From a virus: a stretch of 64,000 nt of DNA. Position numbers and translations under genes: made by a program. Under the pieces are notes generated by a model. That model ran no database searches, was not told the DNA's origin, and saw only the letters and a list, made by a program, of their open reading frames with translations. This document shows positions 60,569 through 64,000 of this stretch, in pieces. Position 1 is the stretch's first letter, and the number at the start of each line of letters is the position of its first letter. The DNA is taken from IMG/VR virus record IMGVR_UViG_3300036985_003583, positions 1 to 64,000 of that record; one strand, given 5' to 3'.

Positions 60569-61848
60569 GGCATTCTGAGGAAGAAGCGAGTTGTTCCACA
60601 GTTACCGTTTTTCAAGTATCTTTCTACTAATCCAACCTGTTGATTATGCAAAACTAGAGCAATATCTTCGGATTTTCTACTGACGAAGCAGAAAACATGA
60701 TCGATATTTGTATCGCTAGGGCCACTTACGCAAATATCGCCCAATTGCAGCTTAGATAAATCAGTAAATTTAACATAGTGTAGCGTCTGCATTGCATAAG
60801 TCACAAAGTGGTCAACGTTTATCGAAGGCGTTGATCCCAACACTGGAAACGGGAGTCCTGCTAACTTTAATGCAGAAGTTTGATGTGCTACACATGAGTT
60901 TTTTATTGCATTTGGAGAATATTTTGGAGTAAACCACCGTTCAACTTCTTTTCTAACTTCACCATAGTTGTTCTGGAAGTAATTAACAAAGACTTCTGCT
61001 GACGACTTCAACGAAGTCTTGGGAATCTCCCCGTATTTAGCCGGAAGCTCACAGAAAATTACTCTGGCTCTTGGAGCGCCAGCAGCGAGCGAAGATCTGT
61101 AGAACATTTCAATGCTACCATTTGTATCTAGATAACAAACGCATTTGCCGTTAGCGTCAAACCCGCGAGCGTCGGAGAAATCTGCAACGTTTATCCGCCA
61201 TTCTATAATCTCCCGCTCGTTTTTAGGTATCGTAGTAGGAGGTAAATGGCTAGTATCATTGCTACTTGTAGATAAGTCTGCACTTATTTCTCCAATGTTG
61301 ATTAGTGTTTTCAACATTGTAACACAGCCACACCGATTACTAACAGCGGTGGCGTCCCAAACGTGATCGGCGACGTAACGTCCCGGCTTCTGTACCGAAG
61401 TTCCTGCCCATACATATGGTGAAGGAACGTTATGTGGCTCATAGCCGAAACCGTTAAATTTCTCAAATAAATACAGTATCTTAGCGATCGACCAGTCTTT
61501 ATTTTCTGATAATTTATCGTAGTTTAGTGCGTCAATACAGGATTCTTCCCATGTAAAAGGAGGATTACCCGCTACTGGCCTTCCAGCAGGAACTTGTACT
61601 GTTCTGGCTTTTAACGGATCTCCGTTGTGCATGTGACGATCCCAATTACAGTCGGATTCCATCTGATGAATGCAGGCAATGACGTACCAAGGAACATTAG
61701 TTGCAACGGAAGCAGCCATATAACGCTTTTTATTCTTGATAAAAGCTAAGCAGTTCTTCTTTGCCGTAGCTTCTTTACAGGGAATAATATAAGCATTCTT
61801 CCACAGAGCTAAAATATCCGCTTTCTTTTCCTCGGTATACTGGCTCAT
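60565..61848 (-). CDS. two-domain endolysin (lysozyme-like plus papain-like amidase/peptidase)
   Basis: Residues about 50-175 of this 427-residue protein have IACIHQMESDCNWDRHMHNG, DPLKARTVQVPAGRP, NGFGY and SPYVWAG, then RYVADHVWD. This is a phage lysozyme-like domain with a likely catalytic Glu64 (HQMESD). The C-terminal part has KNSCVAHQTSALKLAGLPFP and LGDICVSGPS, NIDHVFCFVS, a Cys/His papain-like pattern as in CHAP or NlpC domains. The enzyme would cleave both glycan and peptide in peptidoglycan. AAGGGGG is upstream; the start overlaps the previous gene's end. Confidence 0.7.
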   Translation of the reverse strand: MSQYTEEKKADILALWKNAYIIPCKEATAKKNCLAFIKNKKRYMAASVATNVPWYVIACIHQMESDCNWDRHMHNGDPLKARTVQVPAGRPVAGNPPFTWEESCIDALNYDKLSENKDWSIAKILYLFEKFNGFGYEPHNVPSPYVWAGTSVQKPGRYVADHVWDATAVSNRCGCVTMLKTLINIGEISADLSTSSNDTSHLPPTTIPKNEREIIEWRINVADFSDARGFDANGKCVCYLDTNGSIEMFYRSSLAAGAPRARVIFCELPAKYGEIPKTSLKSSAEVFVNYFQNNYGEVRKEVERWFTPKYSPNAIKNSCVAHQTSALKLAGLPFPVLGSTPSINVDHFVTYAMQTLHYVKFTDLSKLQLGDICVSGPSDTNIDHVFCFVSRKSEDIALVLHNQQVGLVERYLKNGNCGTTRFFLRMP

Positions 61849-62063
61849 ATCTTCCCCCTTAATTCATTGAATCTGGCATCAAGTCTAGCTCTTGCCTCGG
61901 CATCTTTGACGCCAAGATCGGAGCTATCGGCGACTCCGGAAGAAATATTATGGATAGTGTCGAGCCATTGCTTGTTTAATTCTTCTCTTTTAGCTTCATT
62001 CTTTATATATTTATTGAGGAACCACAGTCCTATCTTAGCTAATAACGGAAGAAATATGGGCAT
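61845..62063 (-). CDS. small hydrophobic-start protein, holin or spanin candidate
   Basis: The 72-residue protein begins MPIFLPLLAKIGLWFLNKYI (amphipathic/hydrophobic), followed by a helical charged part (KNEAKREELNKQWLDTIHNI). It overlaps the endolysin start by four bases. Its ribosome site GGAG lies inside the last codons of the endonuclease gene. A membrane-active lysis role is inferred from position. Confidence 0.5.
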   Translation of the reverse strand: MPIFLPLLAKIGLWFLNKYIKNEAKREELNKQWLDTIHNISSGVADSSDLGVKDAEARARLDARFNELRGKI

Positions 62064-62065
62064 GG

Positions 62066-62719
62066 CTACTCCAATGGTGCGAGCGGTCTCACGGTGTGGT
62101 TAATAGGGGTGGAGAAAGCCCGCAGAAATCCCCAACCATTCTTTAATCGCATGTTAACAGCACACGGGTTTATTTTATAGAGGAACGACCACTCCGCTAA
62201 ACATTTTGTCTCCCCCTGATAAGTTATAAATTTTGTATTACTTTTATTTCTACTATTCTCTATAATTGAAGACCATTTACAATTTTCTTTTGAATACCCT
62301 TTATTATTATCTATTCTATCTAACCTCTTCAGATTACCTTTACTATCTAAGGTAATTTCTCCCATGTCTGTATAGAAATTATCAAACTTAAGCCAACTGT
62401 CGCATACCGATATTCCCCGTTTACCATACCATTTATAGTGACTATTATTAGAATCGGTACATCTTTTTATCATATTATACCACACGTAGTATACCTTAGT
62501 TCCCCCTTTTCCATGTGTTCTATGCCAGTCTGGACCATGACACCCGCAAGACTTAGACCTATTCCCAACTAATTGTGTATAGGCTACTTTTTTAATTGTG
62601 CCGCATTCACAAATACAGGTATAAAAGTATGACCTTTTAATTTTCTCTCGTGGGAGGTTACAGGTAGTCCAGTACCCGAATACTGTCATAGGAGGTAATA
62701 CTTTAGCAGGAGCAGGCAT
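62066..62719 (-). CDS. HNH-type homing endonuclease-like protein with borrowed C-terminus
   Basis: Start at the ATG with AAGGA six bases upstream (MPAPAKVLPPM). The 217-residue protein has a Cys-rich ribbon (YTCICECGTIKKVAYTQLVG, SKSCGCHG), then VYYVWYNMIKRCTDSNNSHY, KWYGKRGISVCDSWLKFDNF and RLDRIDNNKGYSKENCKWSS. This zinc ribbon plus 'KRC-WYGxRGIxVC-RIDNxxGYxxENCxW' pattern is that of phage HNH/AP2-type endonucleases. The last residues HTVRPLAPLE copy the end of the upstream lipoprotein (HTTRSLAPLE). An inverted repeat flanks the start. Confidence 0.75.
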   Translation of the reverse strand: MPAPAKVLPPMTVFGYWTTCNLPREKIKRSYFYTCICECGTIKKVAYTQLVGNRSKSCGCHGPDWHRTHGKGGTKVYYVWYNMIKRCTDSNNSHYKWYGKRGISVCDSWLKFDNFYTDMGEITLDSKGNLKRLDRIDNNKGYSKENCKWSSIIENSRNKSNTKFITYQGETKCLAEWSFLYKINPCAVNMRLKNGWGFLRAFSTPINHTVRPLAPLE

Positions 62720-62778
62720 CGCTTTTCCTTTCAAACGAAATTTTAGAAACTTCGCTCGACCTTGCGCAAGGAAAAGCG
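62720..62778. repeat. 11-bp inverted repeat plus 12-bp palindrome beside the endonuclease start
   Basis: CGCTTTTCCTT (62720-62730) pairs with AAGGAAAAGCG (62768-62778). The palindrome CCTTGCGCAAGG (62760-62771) overlaps the right arm. On the - strand this forms a hairpin covering the endonuclease ribosome site (AAGGAAAAGCG), which could lower its translation. It lies exactly at the border between the host gene end and the endonuclease ORF. Confidence 0.7.
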
Positions 62779-62797
62779 ACTATTCAATCTATCACAC

Positions 62798-63439
62798 TTA
62801 TTCGAGAGGGGCCAAACTTCTCGTGGTATGTCGATGATACGCCCCCGACTTTAGCCCGCGAAACAAGTATCCAGATTCTACTGTTCCCATGTAGTAAGTG
62901 CAAATGGCTCCGTCACAAACGATTGGGCTTGCGTCCTTCAACGGCTCAGCTATCACAGGCTCGTCAAAAACTATTCGGGTAATATCGCGGGAAGCGACCT
63001 GACAGACTGAAGCGCCGCCAACGCGCAGAGACTTTCGGTTGCACGTAACCCACGCTGGCAAGGTAACTTCTTCACCATAGAAATCTATGATTCCAAGTGA
63101 CATTGGTTGCTCTTTAGATGCAATAAATATCTTCATTATGCAGCGATCCTTCGTATCTTCTACGAAGTGAATTGGGTCATAGGTAAAAGAAAAGGGAGCT
63201 ACCGGATTTATAAATTCTGGGTGTCCAGCGCAGGTTGCGAAGACAATTCTTTCCGCCGTCTTGGGCAGAGTAGGCTTTATTATCTGAGTTTTCTTTCTAG
63301 GAATCGCAGCCATGCCAACATAATTAAGACCGTCTACGTTAAAAGCCAAAGTAGCCTCATTGGAAAACGTCTTAACTTCCTGCAATTGGGAAGCATTGCA
63401 ACCTACTAAAACCAGTAAAATTAGTATAAGTGACTTCAT
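62798..63439 (-). CDS. phage-encoded lipoprotein, unknown
   Basis: The 213-residue protein begins MKSLILILLVLVGCNASQLQ: a basic Lys, hydrophobic core and lipobox LVGC with Cys14. It should be lipidated and exported in a Gram-negative host. The mature part has several Cys (FATCAGHP, DRCIMK, VTCNRKS, SVCQV) and beta-like segments. It ends YHRHTTRSLAPLE, the motif duplicated in the endonuclease. Possibly a superinfection-exclusion or lysis-linked lipoprotein. Confidence 0.65.
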   Translation of the reverse strand: MKSLILILLVLVGCNASQLQEVKTFSNEATLAFNVDGLNYVGMAAIPRKKTQIIKPTLPKTAERIVFATCAGHPEFINPVAPFSFTYDPIHFVEDTKDRCIMKIFIASKEQPMSLGIIDFYGEEVTLPAWVTCNRKSLRVGGASVCQVASRDITRIVFDEPVIAEPLKDASPIVCDGAICTYYMGTVESGYLFRGLKSGAYHRHTTRSLAPLE

Positions 63440-63473
63440 ATGACGTCAAATCTCCGATTCATTTTACAACGCT

Positions 63474-63944
63474 TTACAACGCTGCAATTTCTGCATCTCT
63501 TGTCACGATCCTTTGAAATCTCCAAGCTGCAAACATGCGTGCTGCTGCCATTCTTGGAGTAATCCAAAATGCCACTTCCTCCAAAGTTGGGAACATCATT
63601 GGCACATACATCGCAGGATTTGCCTCAATATCACTCCAACTTTGCTGCGTCGCAAGTGCTGCACTTTGGTTCTTTGTCCCATAAACTGCAAACTGCTGAG
63701 CTTCAATATCTGCATCGCACTGTGCTCTTGCTGCAGATATCTGTGCATCTTTTGCTGCTTGGGCCATAGCAGCTTGATCTTCTATGATAACAATACTTCC
63801 TTCGACTTCAATAGCTTTTAAATAGTTTACGTTATATCCATCTTGCATTTCAACTGAATAAAATATCTCAGAATCAAATCCAGCATAAGGTAGTTCAAAT
63901 ACTTGAACAACTTTTAAATCAGACTTATTTACCAATGCCCACAT
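63474..63944 (-). CDS. unknown protein, tail-fibre-assembly-like composition
   Basis: The 156-residue protein begins MWALVNKSDLKVVQVFELPY and has a central Ala/Gln helix (AAMAQAAKDAQISAARAQCD). It ends in an aromatic/basic helix region (RMFAAWRFQRIVTRDAEIAA). The start resembles short phage proteins whose N-terminus mimics fibre chaperones. Ala/Gln helix content suggests a virion or assembly factor. No family assigned. Confidence 0.5.
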   Translation of the reverse strand: MWALVNKSDLKVVQVFELPYAGFDSEIFYSVEMQDGYNVNYLKAIEVEGSIVIIEDQAAMAQAAKDAQISAARAQCDADIEAQQFAVYGTKNQSAALATQQSWSDIEANPAMYVPMMFPTLEEVAFWITPRMAAARMFAAWRFQRIVTRDAEIAAL

Positions 63945-64000
63945 AACAACTCCTTAAATAAAATATGATCCAGAAATAACATGAGCCACATTAGCAGTAT

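Overview
The window is one contiguous piece of a tailed double-stranded DNA phage genome. It runs past both edges: the first CDS is cut at the left, and the last gene lies just inside the right edge. The structural module reads portal, gp49-like protein, scaffold, coat, head-tail adaptor, giant nozzle-like tail protein, then several very large virion proteins. No tape measure, sheath or tube gene is visible, so the architecture is podovirus-like. Replication genes are a family A DNA polymerase, an SF3 (D5-type) helicase, an SNF2-like helicase, a RecB/Cas4-like nuclease, a RuvC-like resolvase and an OB-fold-like candidate ssDNA-binding protein. No RNA polymerase, integrase, transposase or CRISPR array is seen. 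Two predicted lipoproteins hint at a Gram-negative host, but this is a weak inference. Nearly every gene has an AAGGAG-like ribosome site, and genes are packed with ATGA or TGATG overlaps.

Layout. (1) 1-32617 is the late virion cluster on the + strand. It is interrupted by antisense genes: two Rha-type regulators flanking the coat gene, a permuted papain-fold hydrolase, and one unknown. (2) 32614-53758 is a long early/middle cluster on the - strand. It starts (in transcription order) with many small unknown genes, continues through RuvC, SF3 helicase, polymerase, candidate SSB and nuclease, and ends with the SNF2-like helicase and an HNH endonuclease. (3) 53759-55197 holds no convincing gene and is full of inverted and direct repeats. 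With the 9-bp repeat array at 52.8 kb it is the best candidate for a replication origin or control region. (4) 55198-56560 (-) and 56731-57256 (+) diverge from a promoter overlapped by two palindromic operator-like sites; one + gene encodes an HTH protein. (5) 57237-63944 holds a mix of structural, membrane and lysis genes, including a two-domain endolysin and a second HNH-type endonuclease.

Main unexpected result. Both endonuclease genes (33939-34766 and 62066-62719) sit directly downstream of another gene, and each ends with a diverged copy of that upstream gene's own C-terminus. In each case the endonuclease tail also carries the ribosome site of the next gene. The simplest reading is that each endonuclease inserted near the 3' end of a host gene, supplied a recoded replacement end for it, and was fused in frame to the displaced original end. 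This would be a natural 'cut and repair the target' arrangement. Other notable signals are a roughly 240-bp hexanucleotide repeat gene with variation confined to one column, a gp88-type gene that appears to start at ATT, four consecutive hairpins in front of the candidate SSB gene, a shared acidic C-terminal motif on three neighbouring replication proteins, and a nested inverted repeat at 54.9 kb.
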